Source: CAZJDM01 sp964544765
Lineage (GTDB): Bacteria; Bdellovibrionota_B; Oligoflexia; CAYFLR01
Length of the DNA stretch: 10,012 nucleotides
Assembly: GCA_964544765.1 (NCBI GenBank)
Contig: CAZJDM010000156.1
Span: 1 to 10,012 of the forward strand
Reading direction: 5' to 3'
This document shows positions 1 to 6,211 of the stretch, piece by piece. Position 1 is the stretch's first letter; every line of letters starts with the position of its first letter. The position numbers were made by a program, and so were the translations under genes. The notes beneath the pieces are model-generated. The model was not told the origin of the DNA. It saw nothing but the letters and a program-made list of their open reading frames with translations, and ran no database searches.

Positions 1-112
1 TATGTGCTCCTAAAATCGTCGTAAAAAAGAAAGAAATTAGAGTTTAATACTATAACATATCTATCCACATTGCACAGAATATTTATCACGTTAATAATAT
101 TATTGTCAAGAA

Positions 113-138
113 ATACAATTACATTGATTTAATTGTAT
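113..138. repeat. Perfect 9-base inverted repeat
   Basis: ATACAATTA (113-121) is the exact reverse complement of TAATTGTAT (130-138), with an 8-base spacer. It has no T-tract, so it is not a standard terminator. It could be an operator or a hairpin after an upstream gene. AT-only arms of this length can arise by chance in such AT-rich DNA. Confidence 0.4.
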
Positions 139-166
139 AAACGTAATAAGATGGAGCCATAAAAGC

Positions 167-192
167 CCTAATAAGAGCAATATATTAGGTTT
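167..192 (+). terminator. Weak candidate terminator for an upstream gene
   Basis: CCTAATA (167-173) pairs with TATTAGG (183-189) around a 9-base loop and is followed by TTTGTTT. The stem is short and AT-rich, so it would be a weak intrinsic terminator at best. It would make sense if a + strand gene ends near the left edge of the window. Confidence 0.3.
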
Positions 193-261
193 GTTTATAA
201 CATAAAAAACTTGCAAATATTAAAAAATTATAGTACTCTACGTGTCGCCTACAAAGGTAAT

Positions 262-319
262 TGCTTACAATGCTCTTCATAATCTTCACTTCGGTTTGGT
301 AGCGCACTTGTAATAAGCA
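262..319. other. Bulged hairpin in the EF-G upstream region
   Basis: TGCTTA (262-267) pairs with TAAGCA (314-319). After a three-base bulge on the right arm, CAA (268-270) pairs with TTG (308-310). After a further one-base bulge, TGC (271-273) pairs with GCA (304-306). The right arm is followed by TTTT (325-328) and a six-T run (332-337), as a transcript end would be. It could be a small RNA terminator, a leader structure or chance. I recognise no riboswitch or RNA family. Confidence 0.25.
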
Positions 320-396
320 TTAAATTTTCGATTTTTTCAACTAGTTGGCGAGAAGGTTTATCTTAACCAACTAATATTAGAGAATAATTTTTTGAG

Positions 397-402
397 TATA
401 AT
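397..402 (+). promoter_or_regulatory. Candidate -10 box for the EF-G gene
   Basis: A perfect TATAAT sits 40 bases before the EF-G start codon, which would give a leader of about 33 bases. There is no good -35 hexamer at the expected distance, so the call rests on the -10 alone. Confidence 0.35.
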
Positions 403-441
403 TTTAATAATTTATAAGGAAAAGGGGTTAAATGTAGAGTT

Positions 442-2481
442 ATGGATATCAGGCTAAAAAACACTAGGAACATAGGCATTGCCGCGCATATTGATGCAGG
501 AAAAACTACAACTACTGAGAGAATTCTATTTTTTACCGGGATAAATCGTAAAGTAGGTGAAGTACATGATGGACAAGCGACCATGGATTTTATGAAACAA
601 GAGCAGGAAAGAGGAATTACCATAACCTCAGCTGCCATCAGTTGCAGCTGGAACTCTAATACAATTAATATAATAGATACACCGGGACATGTTGATTTTA
701 CAATGGAAGTTGAAAGATCCTTAAGGGTAATTGACGGTATGGTAGCTGTTTTTTGTGCAGTTGGTGGCGTTGAGCCTCAGTCTGAAACGGTATGGAACCA
801 AGCTGATAAATATAAGGTACCACGAATTGCTTTTATTAATAAAATGGATCGTCAAGGTGCTGATTTTAAATATGTAATTAAGACAATGAAAGATAACTTG
901 GGAGCTAATGCAGTTCCTTTTCAAATGCCAATAGGTAAAGAGGAAGAGTTTCAAGGTGTTGTAGATTTAATCACCATGAAAGCAATTTACCATATTGATA
1001 ATGAACTCAATATAACTGAAGTACCAACCAATCTACTTTCTTCTTCACAGGCTGCTCGTGATGAGTTAATAGAATCAGTCAGTGATTTTAGTGATGAACT
1101 TATGGAAAAATATCTGGAAGGAGAAGAGATAGGTGTTGATTTATTAAAAGACGCGGCCAGAAAAGCTACCTTAGCAGGTAGTGTTGTCCCAGTTTTTTGT
1201 GGATCTGCCTTCAAAAACAAAGGTGTTCAACCTCTTTTGGATGCTGTTTGTGATTACTTGCCTTCTCCCATGGATCTCCAAATGGATGATACAGGTCCTG
1301 AATCAGCCTTAGCTTTTAAAGTAATAAATGATAAATATGTTGGAGAACAAACCTTTTGCCGAATATATTCAGGTGTTATTAAAGCAGGCCAGTCTTTGTT
1401 GAATGCCAACACCGGTAAAAATGAACGAATCGGTAGAATTTTACGTATACATGCCAATAAAAGAGAAGATATTGAATCAGCTAAAGCCGGTGACATTGTT
1501 GCTTTAATTGGATTAAAAAATACTACAACTGGAAATACCCTTTGTTGTCCGAAAAATCCCACCTTATTGGAGAATATAAAAGCGCCACAGACAGTGGTAA
1601 GTTGTTCTATTAAAGTAGAGTCTAAATCTGATCGGGAAAAATTATCTAAGGCATTACATAAATTGTGTGTTGAAGATCCTTCTTTGACGGTTTGTTATGA
1701 TGATGAAATAGAAGAAACAATAATTTCAGGTATGGGAGAACTTCATTTAGAAGTTATTATTGATCGATTAAAACATGAGTTTAATGTAAAGGCAGAACTA
1801 GGACCACCTTCGGTAGCTTATCGGGAAACGATTACAACTGCCGCTGATCAAGATACTAAACATGTGAAACAAAGTGGTGGTAAGGGGCAGTACGCTCATA
1901 CAGTGATGAAATTAGAACCCAATCCAGGTAAAGGGATTGAATTTATAAATTTGATTAAAGGTGGAGTTATTCCAAAAGATTTTATTCCAGCGATTGAAAA
2001 ATCTATCAATACTACACTCAAAAAAGGTGTTTATGCGGATTTTCCTGCAGTAGATGTTAAAGTAACCTTATTTGATGGAAGTTTTCATGAGGTTGACTCA
2101 TCTGAAATGGCTTTTAAGACTTGCGCTTCAATATGTTTAAAGCAAGGGTTTTTGAAGTGTGGTCCGATTTTAAAAGAACCGATTATGAGTATAAGCATAA
2201 TGACTCCAGATGAATATATCGGTGATGTTATTAGTGATATTAACCGACGTAGAGGTAAAGTAGAGGAGATGTCGTCTTTGCGTAATAATTTGCAAAAGAT
2301 AAAGGTTAAGGCTCCTTTAAAAGAAATGTTTGGTTATGCCAATGCACTAAGAACGATTACCAGTGGACGCGCTAATTTTAATATGGAATTCTCCTCTTAT
2401 AATGCTGTTCCTAAGTCCGTGGAAACAGGTCTTTTAGAAGAAATGCGCAAGAAACATGAAGAAATTAGAACTTTAAATTAA
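442..2481 (+). CDS. fusA: Elongation factor G (translational GTPase)
   Basis: EF-G is the cytoplasmic GTPase that drives tRNA-mRNA translocation on the ribosome and, with ribosome recycling factor, splits the post-termination ribosome. All five GTPase signatures are present: AHIDAGKT (15-22), RGIT (57-60), DTPG (79-82), NKMD (133-136) and SAF (255-257). Domain IV is intact, with the tip DGSFHEVDSSE at 545-555. Domain V ends in EMFGYANALRTITSGRA (628-644). The length of 679 residues is slightly below the usual 690-705. The start is the first ATG after an in-frame stop at 415-417. A purine-rich AAGGAAAAGGGG (416-427) precedes it by about 14 bases, longer than usual, and an ATG-TAG start-stop lies between. 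The gene stands alone, without rpsL, rpsG or tuf, and has many Cys residues (for example 105, 253, 368, 369, 561, 565). It may therefore be a second, divergent EF-G rather than the housekeeping copy. Family identity is certain; paralogue status is inference. Confidence 0.95.
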   Translation: MDIRLKNTRNIGIAAHIDAGKTTTTERILFFTGINRKVGEVHDGQATMDFMKQEQERGITITSAAISCSWNSNTINIIDTPGHVDFTMEVERSLRVIDGMVAVFCAVGGVEPQSETVWNQADKYKVPRIAFINKMDRQGADFKYVIKTMKDNLGANAVPFQMPIGKEEEFQGVVDLITMKAIYHIDNELNITEVPTNLLSSSQAARDELIESVSDFSDELMEKYLEGEEIGVDLLKDAARKATLAGSVVPVFCGSAFKNKGVQPLLDAVCDYLPSPMDLQMDDTGPESALAFKVINDKYVGEQTFCRIYSGVIKAGQSLLNANTGKNERIGRILRIHANKREDIESAKAGDIVALIGLKNTTTGNTLCCPKNPTLLENIKAPQTVVSCSIKVESKSDREKLSKALHKLCVEDPSLTVCYDDEIEETIISGMGELHLEVIIDRLKHEFNVKAELGPPSVAYRETITTAADQDTKHVKQSGGKGQYAHTVMKLEPNPGKGIEFINLIKGGVIPKDFIPAIEKSINTTLKKGVYADFPAVDVKVTLFDGSFHEVDSSEMAFKTCASICLKQGFLKCGPILKEPIMSISIMTPDEYIGDVISDINRRRGKVEEMSSLRNNLQKIKVKAPLKEMFGYANALRTITSGRANFNMEFSSYNAVPKSVETGLLEEMRKKHEEIRTLN

Positions 2482-2484
2482 AAA

Positions 2485-2518
2485 AACGGACCACCCGCAT
2501 CCTTGCTAGTGGTCCGTT
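2485..2518. terminator. Convergent terminator, best on the minus strand
   Basis: A perfect 10-base stem pairs AACGGACCAC (2485-2494) with GTGGTCCGTT (2509-2518). The 14-base loop could itself form GCA/TGC. It begins three bases after the EF-G stop and lies 35 bases past the stop of the converging secreted-protein gene. On the minus strand the hairpin is followed at once by a T-run (complement of the A-run at 2481-2486), the classic intrinsic terminator layout. On the plus strand only two T follow. It therefore mainly ends the minus-strand transcript and may end EF-G less efficiently. Confidence 0.85.
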
Positions 2519-2552
2519 AGTGGGAAGTCAAACTTAGGTTGACTATATTATG

Positions 2553-3359
2553 TTATCGCATTAATGCGTGGATCTCTATTTCTCCTGGTTTAAATACCGC
2601 TCTAGAAGATGCCGTAATTTGGACATCCCTTATAAAACCGTTTCCTCTGATGTTAGCTTGTTTAGAATCACTATCTTTAAAGTGTCCTTCCAGATCGGAA
2701 AGTCTTCTTTGTTGGCCATTTCTTAAGGTTATTGTCACATTAGTTACCTTACTATTACCGCGGTTAGATTGGATTTTAAGTGTTTTTACTACGGTACTCA
2801 ATGGTATAGTAATTGTTTGATAACTGAATGTTGGTGGATTGAAAGTAGTTAGATACTGCCATTGATATCCAGGATTGTATGGTCCAGGTCCAGGATTAGG
2901 GAAAGGACCAGGGCCGGTACTGGAGCCAACTAATTCTACTATAACTACTACTTTTCGAACTATAAAGTTTCCTCTTAGTTTGATTTGCCATACACCAGTT
3001 GAGTCCCAGCTGGGATTATCAAAGGGAACTCGATCAAAAGTGTAAGGCGCAGGATCGTTAAAGTCATATGGATTTCCAGAAACTGTTTGAGGATAAGTCA
3101 CATCATATCCAACCTTTAAAGCTGCAGTTCCTCTGCCACGTCTGGACTTAGCTATCAATCTAACTCTTAATAGGTCGGCGCGACGTAGATTGATTCCTGG
3201 GAATTGTTGTCTAATTTCTCTTTTGAGAAAAAGAGTGCTTTGTCCTCTGTAGTTTTGATCATAAAATTGGACATGCAATCTCTTTCGTCTGGCAAAAGCT
3301 TGCTCAGCAAATGCAGTCAAAAAGACTAAAACGGTTAATAATAAAGTTACTTTTCTCAT
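2553..3359 (-). CDS. Secreted two-domain 'RGRG' beta-rich protein (paralogue 1)
   Basis: I do not recognise a named family, and the function is unknown. The 268-residue product starts with a Sec signal peptide (positively charged start, hydrophobic core at about 5-18, likely cut after AFA at 23). Domain 1 (about 26-145) has the signature ADLLRVRLIAKSRRGRGTAALKVG at 61-84, then DNPSWDSTGVWQIKLRGN at 114-131. It looks like a beta-sandwich made of alternating strands. A Pro/Gly linker (about 148-165) leads to domain 2 (about 166-268), again strand-rich, with VTNVTITLRNG at 205-215. The protein at 3715-4836 shares both domains. The ATG has AGGAG at 3366-3370, six bases away. Transcription appears to come from the sigma-54 promoter at 3438-3452 and to end at the hairpin at 2485-2518. 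The basic mature protein would act in the periplasm or outside the cell, perhaps binding a polymer. That role is speculation. Confidence 0.85.
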   Translation of the reverse strand: MRKVTLLLTVLVFLTAFAEQAFARRKRLHVQFYDQNYRGQSTLFLKREIRQQFPGINLRRADLLRVRLIAKSRRGRGTAALKVGYDVTYPQTVSGNPYDFNDPAPYTFDRVPFDNPSWDSTGVWQIKLRGNFIVRKVVVIVELVGSSTGPGPFPNPGPGPYNPGYQWQYLTTFNPPTFSYQTITIPLSTVVKTLKIQSNRGNSKVTNVTITLRNGQQRRLSDLEGHFKDSDSKQANIRGNGFIRDVQITASSRAVFKPGEIEIHALMR

Positions 3360-3437
3360 AGCACGCTCCTTGTTGGGGTTAATAAATTAAAAAATAATTT
3401 TTAAAAATTTCTAATCTTATGTTTGACTTAGTAATAA

Positions 3438-3452
3438 GCAAGAGGCGTGCCA
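3438..3452 (-). promoter_or_regulatory. Sigma-54 (-24/-12) promoter of paralogue 1
   Basis: The minus strand reads TTGGCACGCCTCTTGCTT, with TGGCAC-N5-TTGC at 3438-3452. GG and GC are separated by exactly 10 bases, as sigma-54 RNA polymerase requires. The G after TGGCAC and the T after TTGC also fit consensus. Transcription would start near 3426, leaving a leader of about 66 bases. Such promoters are silent until an ATP-driven enhancer-binding protein opens them; a candidate site is at 3524-3560. The second paralogue has a matching promoter at 4919-4933, which makes a chance match unlikely. Confidence 0.85.
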
Positions 3453-3523
3453 AATTGAAAGCTAAAATAAAAACAATAAGTTAAGTATATAAAAGGGAAT
3501 AAGTGATTAAAGATTGCAACTCA

Positions 3524-3560
3524 TTTTGGTAAAGGAAGTATACTTTTGGTAACAAAAATG
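3524..3560 (-). promoter_or_regulatory. Putative enhancer-binding-protein site (upstream activator sequence A)
   Basis: On the plus strand, TTTTGGTAA occurs at 3524-3532 and again at 3544-3552, exactly 20 bases apart (two helical turns), with GTATAC at 3538-3543 between them and CAAAAATG after. The same arrangement recurs at 5006-5039. The element lies about 98-134 bases upstream of the predicted start at 3426, a typical place for the activator site of a sigma-54 promoter. The binding protein is not in this window. Confidence 0.65.
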
Positions 3561-3596
3561 AATAAGTGTTCTAAGAGTGAATTGATAATGAAAATA

Positions 3597-3629
3597 AAAA
3601 GGCCATGGAGGGAAGTCTCATGGCCTTTT
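3597..3629 (-). terminator. Intrinsic terminator of paralogue 2
   Basis: AAAAGGCCATG (3597-3607) pairs perfectly with CATGGCCTTTT (3619-3629): 11 base pairs around an 11-base loop. Read on the minus strand the stem runs into TTTTTATTTT. It lies about 85 bases past the stop codon of the 3715-4836 gene, which it would terminate. The structure has T-runs on both strands, so it could work either way, but no plus-strand gene leads into it. Confidence 0.8.
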
Positions 3630-3714
3630 AAAAATAAATGAGATTTTTAGAGGTTCTCACTTATGTGGGGTTATTGTGTCTGTTGTTTAATCATTTGTAA
3701 TCGTATATCTGTAA

Positions 3715-4836
3715 TCACCTAGTGGAGGTTTTTATCTCTAATAATGGTTGTGAGATGCCAGATTGAAAATAACATGTGTCAAAGAGTATATCTCTTACCG
3801 TATATGTATAGGTATTATTGGATGTTCGAGTACCAAACAAACCTGATTGATTAATGTTACTATAGGGTACTAGTGAGCCGTTTGTGAGTTCAAATCGTAT
3901 ATTAGTAATATTGGCATTTCCCGAAAGGAACTTAATTAGTAATTTAGAAACTCGTTTGTTGGCAGGTACTCGGTAATTATTACAGCCATATACTATTTGT
4001 ACCCTTGTTAAAGGTTGCCATCGGTCAACTGGTCTAACTAATCGATGAGGTGGTATATCTGAGTGACGGTTTCTGCCTGATCCATGACCACCTCGTTGAT
4101 CTAACCAACCATAATCTAAACCAGGTGTACGATCATGCCCTCTACTGTGTTGTCCTCTACCGTGTCCTCTCCCATGACCACTATGTCTGTCATGATCACC
4201 ATGTCTGCCATGACCTCGTTTTATAGGTGCTTCTATGGTTATAATGACTTGTAGGATTTTAATATTGCCTATAAAGAACAATTGCCATCTACCACTGGCG
4301 TCCCAGTTAGGGTTATCTAAGTATATGTCATAAAATGTATTTGTTTCAGATCTGTGAAAATTTTGGGGCCAGCCTTCAATAGGACAAGGAGTGGTTTGTT
4401 TATCTCCAACAAGTAAACTAACGGTACCTCTACCGCGTTTGGATTTAGCAATGATTTTTACACTTATCAGATCTGCTTCATGTAGTTCGAAGGACCTTTT
4501 TTTACCGTGCCCATGCCCACGTCCATGTCGTTTTCTTTGTTGTCTTTGTGTTTGTTTCAAAATTTCACGTTTTAGTTTTAGAATTACTGGTTCAAAGATT
4601 CGTTGTCTAGATTCATGTCTACCTTTTCTATGATGTCCACGTTCCTGATGACCGCGCCCATGATGACCATGATTAGGTTCTGTTCTAATCTGACTCTTAA
4701 GATGTAAACTTCCACCAGGTTGATCACCGTACCATAGTACAATATCTTTTCTTGTTTTGGCTGGATGGGCAGTAATGTTATTAGATACTGCCAAGAATGA
4801 AATGGTAATTAATAATAAATTAAATTTAGCAAACAC
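3715..4836 (-). CDS. Secreted 'RGRG' protein with His/Gly/Arg-rich insertions (paralogue 2)
   Basis: The function is unknown. The 373-residue product has a Sec signal peptide (hydrophobic at about 6-18, likely cut after ITA at 23). It shares both domains with the 2553-3359 product: LKREI at 88-92, ADLISVKIIAKSKRGRGTVS at 121-140, DNPNWDASGRWQLFFIGN at 174-191, then a second strand-rich domain at about 270-373. It differs by low-complexity stretches rich in His, Gly and Arg at about 54-75, 98-115 and 206-264, with some 20 His between them. These might bind metal ions or polyanions; this is inference. The start is GTG at 4836, with AGGGGGG (4842-4848) five bases upstream; ATG does not occur at a usable position. 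Transcription likely starts from the sigma-54 promoter at 4919-4933 and ends at 3597-3629. Confidence 0.85.
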   Translation of the reverse strand: MFAKFNLLLITISFLAVSNNITAHPAKTRKDIVLWYGDQPGGSLHLKSQIRTEPNHGHHGRGHQERGHHRKGRHESRQRIFEPVILKLKREILKQTQRQQRKRHGRGHGHGKKRSFELHEADLISVKIIAKSKRGRGTVSLLVGDKQTTPCPIEGWPQNFHRSETNTFYDIYLDNPNWDASGRWQLFFIGNIKILQVIITIEAPIKRGHGRHGDHDRHSGHGRGHGRGQHSRGHDRTPGLDYGWLDQRGGHGSGRNRHSDIPPHRLVRPVDRWQPLTRVQIVYGCNNYRVPANKRVSKLLIKFLSGNANITNIRFELTNGSLVPYSNINQSGLFGTRTSNNTYTYTVRDILFDTCYFQSGISQPLLEIKTSTR

Positions 4837-4918
4837 AATGTCCCCCCTGTTAAAACAAATTATGAAATTACAAAAAACAATAAAAAGACCAAGATATGCG
4901 CGCTAGAACAATATGTTA

Positions 4919-4933
4919 GCAATTATTGTGCCA
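4919..4933 (-). promoter_or_regulatory. Sigma-54 (-24/-12) promoter of paralogue 2
   Basis: The minus strand reads TTTTGGCACAATAATTGCTA, with TGGCAC-N5-TTGC at 4919-4933 and the required 10-base gap between GG and GC. The start would be near 4907, giving a leader of about 70 bases before the GTG codon. The core matches the promoter at 3438-3452, while the five spacer bases differ, so the conserved bases are those that sigma-54 reads. Confidence 0.85.
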
Positions 4934-5005
4934 AAACAAAATTCATAATGATTTTAGGTATAAAGCAAAAAAATAACAAAAAAAGTGATATATTATAAAA
5001 CTATA

Positions 5006-5039
5006 TTTGGTATAAAAGGTATACCATGGTAACAAAATG
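5006..5039 (-). promoter_or_regulatory. Putative enhancer-binding-protein site (upstream activator sequence B)
   Basis: The plus strand carries TGGTAT (5008-5013), GTATAC (5019-5024, inside the palindrome GGTATACC) and TGGTAAC (5027-5033, inside the palindrome TACCATGGTA), followed by AAAATG. Element A at 3524-3560 has the same boxes in the same order and spacing. Relative to the predicted start at 4907 it lies at about -99 to -132, against -98 to -134 for element A. It ends 21 bases before the start codon of the divergent oxidoreductase gene, so its occupancy may also influence that gene. Confidence 0.65.
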
Positions 5040-5060
5040 TTCCCAGATGGAGGTACTTAA

Positions 5061-6167
5061 TTGGCTGATGATAGTGTAGATGTAGTAATTATCGGGGCAG
5101 GAATAGTTGGTTTGCATATTGCCTGGAAATTATGCCGGCAATATCCAGATTGGACCATTGCCGTTTTTGAAAAAGAGCATTTTCTTGGAGAACATGCTTC
5201 AGGTCGAAACAGTGGAGTTTTACATGCCGGTATTTATTATGAAAAAGGGTCTTTAAAACATGAGATGTGCCTGCAAGGGAATAAAATATGGTATGAATTA
5301 GGGAAAAAGTACAATCTGCCAATCAAAAAATGTGGAAAATATATCCTTACTACCAAAGAAAAAGAGTCAGAATTACAGAAGTTGTATCAAAAAGGGCGAG
5401 ATAATGGCGTTGAATTAAGGTGGGCCAAGGATGAAGAAGTCAGTCTTTTGAATCAACATTGTTTTGTTAGTAAGGCTTTTTTTGTCCCAAGTACGGGCAT
5501 AATTGATGTATCAGCTATTCTTACCTTTTTAAGAAATGAAATTGAGAAATGCCAAGGTTTAATATTCTTAGGTAATAAAGTATGTAAAGTATGTGAAGTA
5601 AAGAATAAGTCAGGTCATTTGTTTCATATTCAAACCCAAAATGAATCATTTACAACCCGTTATTTAATAAATACAGCTGGACTAGATGCTGTGGCCATAA
5701 GAAAACAATTGGGCCTGACGGATGTTGAACCCTACTGGTTAAAAGGGCATTACCTGAAAACTAGTCAGCCAGTTTTTAATCAATCTTTGATTTACCCGGC
5801 TCCTGATAACAAAAATAATGCTTTAGGGGTTCATTCTTCTTTTGATTTTGATGGAATTACCCGTTTTGGTCCTGATGTAAATGAAGTAAATAATATTGAT
5901 TATTCAGTTTCCAGCGACCTTGACTCTTCCATGGTGGCAGCCATAGAGCAGCTTTTTAAAAATATCGATCCTTCTTTATTAAGTATTGATTTTGCCGGTA
6001 TTAGGTCGAGAATTATATATAATAGTAATGAATATAATGATTTTTGGATCAAAGGAACTAGAGAACTTGGTATCGATGGCTATATTGAACTTCTAGGAAT
6101 CGATTCGCCTGGTTTGACTGCTGCTCCAGCTATTGCCGATAAAGTCGCTAAGTTGATAGAAGCTTAA
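5061..6167 (+). CDS. lhgO: FAD-dependent oxidoreductase, L-2-hydroxyglutarate oxidase type
   Basis: Enzymes of this DAO-type family oxidise L-2-hydroxyglutarate to 2-oxoglutarate, a metabolite-repair step, passing electrons to oxygen or the quinone pool. The 368-residue product has the FAD-binding Rossmann motif GAGIVG (12-17) with the ribose-binding acid in VFEKE (35-39). It then has the family signature HASGRNSGVLHAGIYY (45-60), a PSTGIIDV segment, LIYPAPD and LGVHSSFDFDG with RFGPDV. The C-terminal GIDSPGLTAAPAIA is the second FAD contact region. It is somewhat shorter than the E. coli enzyme. The start is TTG: GGAGG at 5049-5053 sits seven bases before it, and an in-frame TAA directly precedes it. 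That TAA closes a seven-codon reading frame beginning at ATG 5037. The exact substrate is inferred from family; a related 2-hydroxy acid is possible. The gene is divergent from paralogue 2. Confidence 0.85.
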   Translation: MADDSVDVVIIGAGIVGLHIAWKLCRQYPDWTIAVFEKEHFLGEHASGRNSGVLHAGIYYEKGSLKHEMCLQGNKIWYELGKKYNLPIKKCGKYILTTKEKESELQKLYQKGRDNGVELRWAKDEEVSLLNQHCFVSKAFFVPSTGIIDVSAILTFLRNEIEKCQGLIFLGNKVCKVCEVKNKSGHLFHIQTQNESFTTRYLINTAGLDAVAIRKQLGLTDVEPYWLKGHYLKTSQPVFNQSLIYPAPDNKNNALGVHSSFDFDGITRFGPDVNEVNNIDYSVSSDLDSSMVAAIEQLFKNIDPSLLSIDFAGIRSRIIYNSNEYNDFWIKGTRELGIDGYIELLGIDSPGLTAAPAIADKVAKLIEA

Positions 6168-6188
6168 ATTGTTTAGTAATATATATAA

Positions 6189-6209
6189 GCTGGTGCGAAA
6201 CGCATCAGC
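6189..6209 (+). terminator. Hairpin between convergent genes
   Basis: GCTGGTGCG (6189-6197) pairs with CGCATCAGC (6201-6209) around an AAA loop. In plus-strand RNA the one irregular pair is an allowed G-U. In minus-strand RNA the same position is an A-C mismatch. The structure therefore best serves the oxidoreductase transcript, 22 bases after its stop. The tail (GATTATTT) is only partly T-rich, so efficiency is uncertain. It abuts the stop codon of the converging GyrI-like gene. Confidence 0.6.
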
Positions 6210-6211
6210 GA

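Larger units (their letters stand above)
1..441. other. Gene-free leader region before the EF-G gene
   Basis: I see no convincing complete gene in this stretch. A short open frame from the left edge (3-47, + strand, ending in TAA at 45-47, reading CAPKIVVKKKEIRV) could be the 3' end of an upstream gene, but a second frame is also open for seven codons, so I do not call it. The rest is very AT-rich and holds the inverted repeats listed separately at 113-138, 167-192, 262-319 and 342-373. The last pairs TAGTTGG (342-348) with CCAACTA (367-373) and is followed by six T at 388-393. A perfect TATAAT lies at 397-402. The spacing suggests a long or structured leader, or a small RNA, upstream of EF-G, but nothing matches an RNA family I know. 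Confidence 0.6.
3360..3714. other. Regulatory intergenic region between the two paralogues
   Basis: No gene is visible in this 355-base gap. Read on the minus strand it holds, in order: a small hairpin TGAGA/TCTCA (3639-3659) with a T-rich tail, the stronger terminator at 3597-3629, the upstream activator-like element at 3524-3560, an AAGTGAT block (plus-strand sense, 3501-3507) that is also present before the second paralogue, the sigma-54 promoter at 3438-3452, and a 5' leader of about 66 bases ending in the AGGAG ribosome binding site at 3366-3370. Confidence 0.7.

Noticed and set aside
93..104. Perfect palindrome AATAATATTATT.
   Set aside because: It consists only of A and T in very AT-rich DNA, so it is expected by chance and has no supporting context.
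298..318. TGGTAGCGCACTTGTAATAAGC resembles the D-loop to anticodon part of a tRNA (threonine-like TTGTAA loop).
   Set aside because: No acceptor stem, no intact D-stem partner and no TTCGA-type T-arm at the right distance; the bases are better explained by the hairpin at 262-319.
2539..2820. Plus-strand open frame of 93 codons opposite the secreted-protein gene.
   Set aside because: It lies antisense to a gene with signal peptide, ribosome binding site and paralogue, and has no ribosome binding site or family resemblance. Other overlapping frames opposite the main genes (for example 4391-4633, 6231-6485, 8237-8437, 9370-9591) were set aside for the same reason.
4100..4680. Recurrent CCATG/TGACC-like units on the plus strand look like a short DNA repeat array.
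   Set aside because: The units are irregular, lie wholly within a reading frame and encode the HG/RG-rich stretches; they have neither the regular length nor the unique spacers of a CRISPR array.
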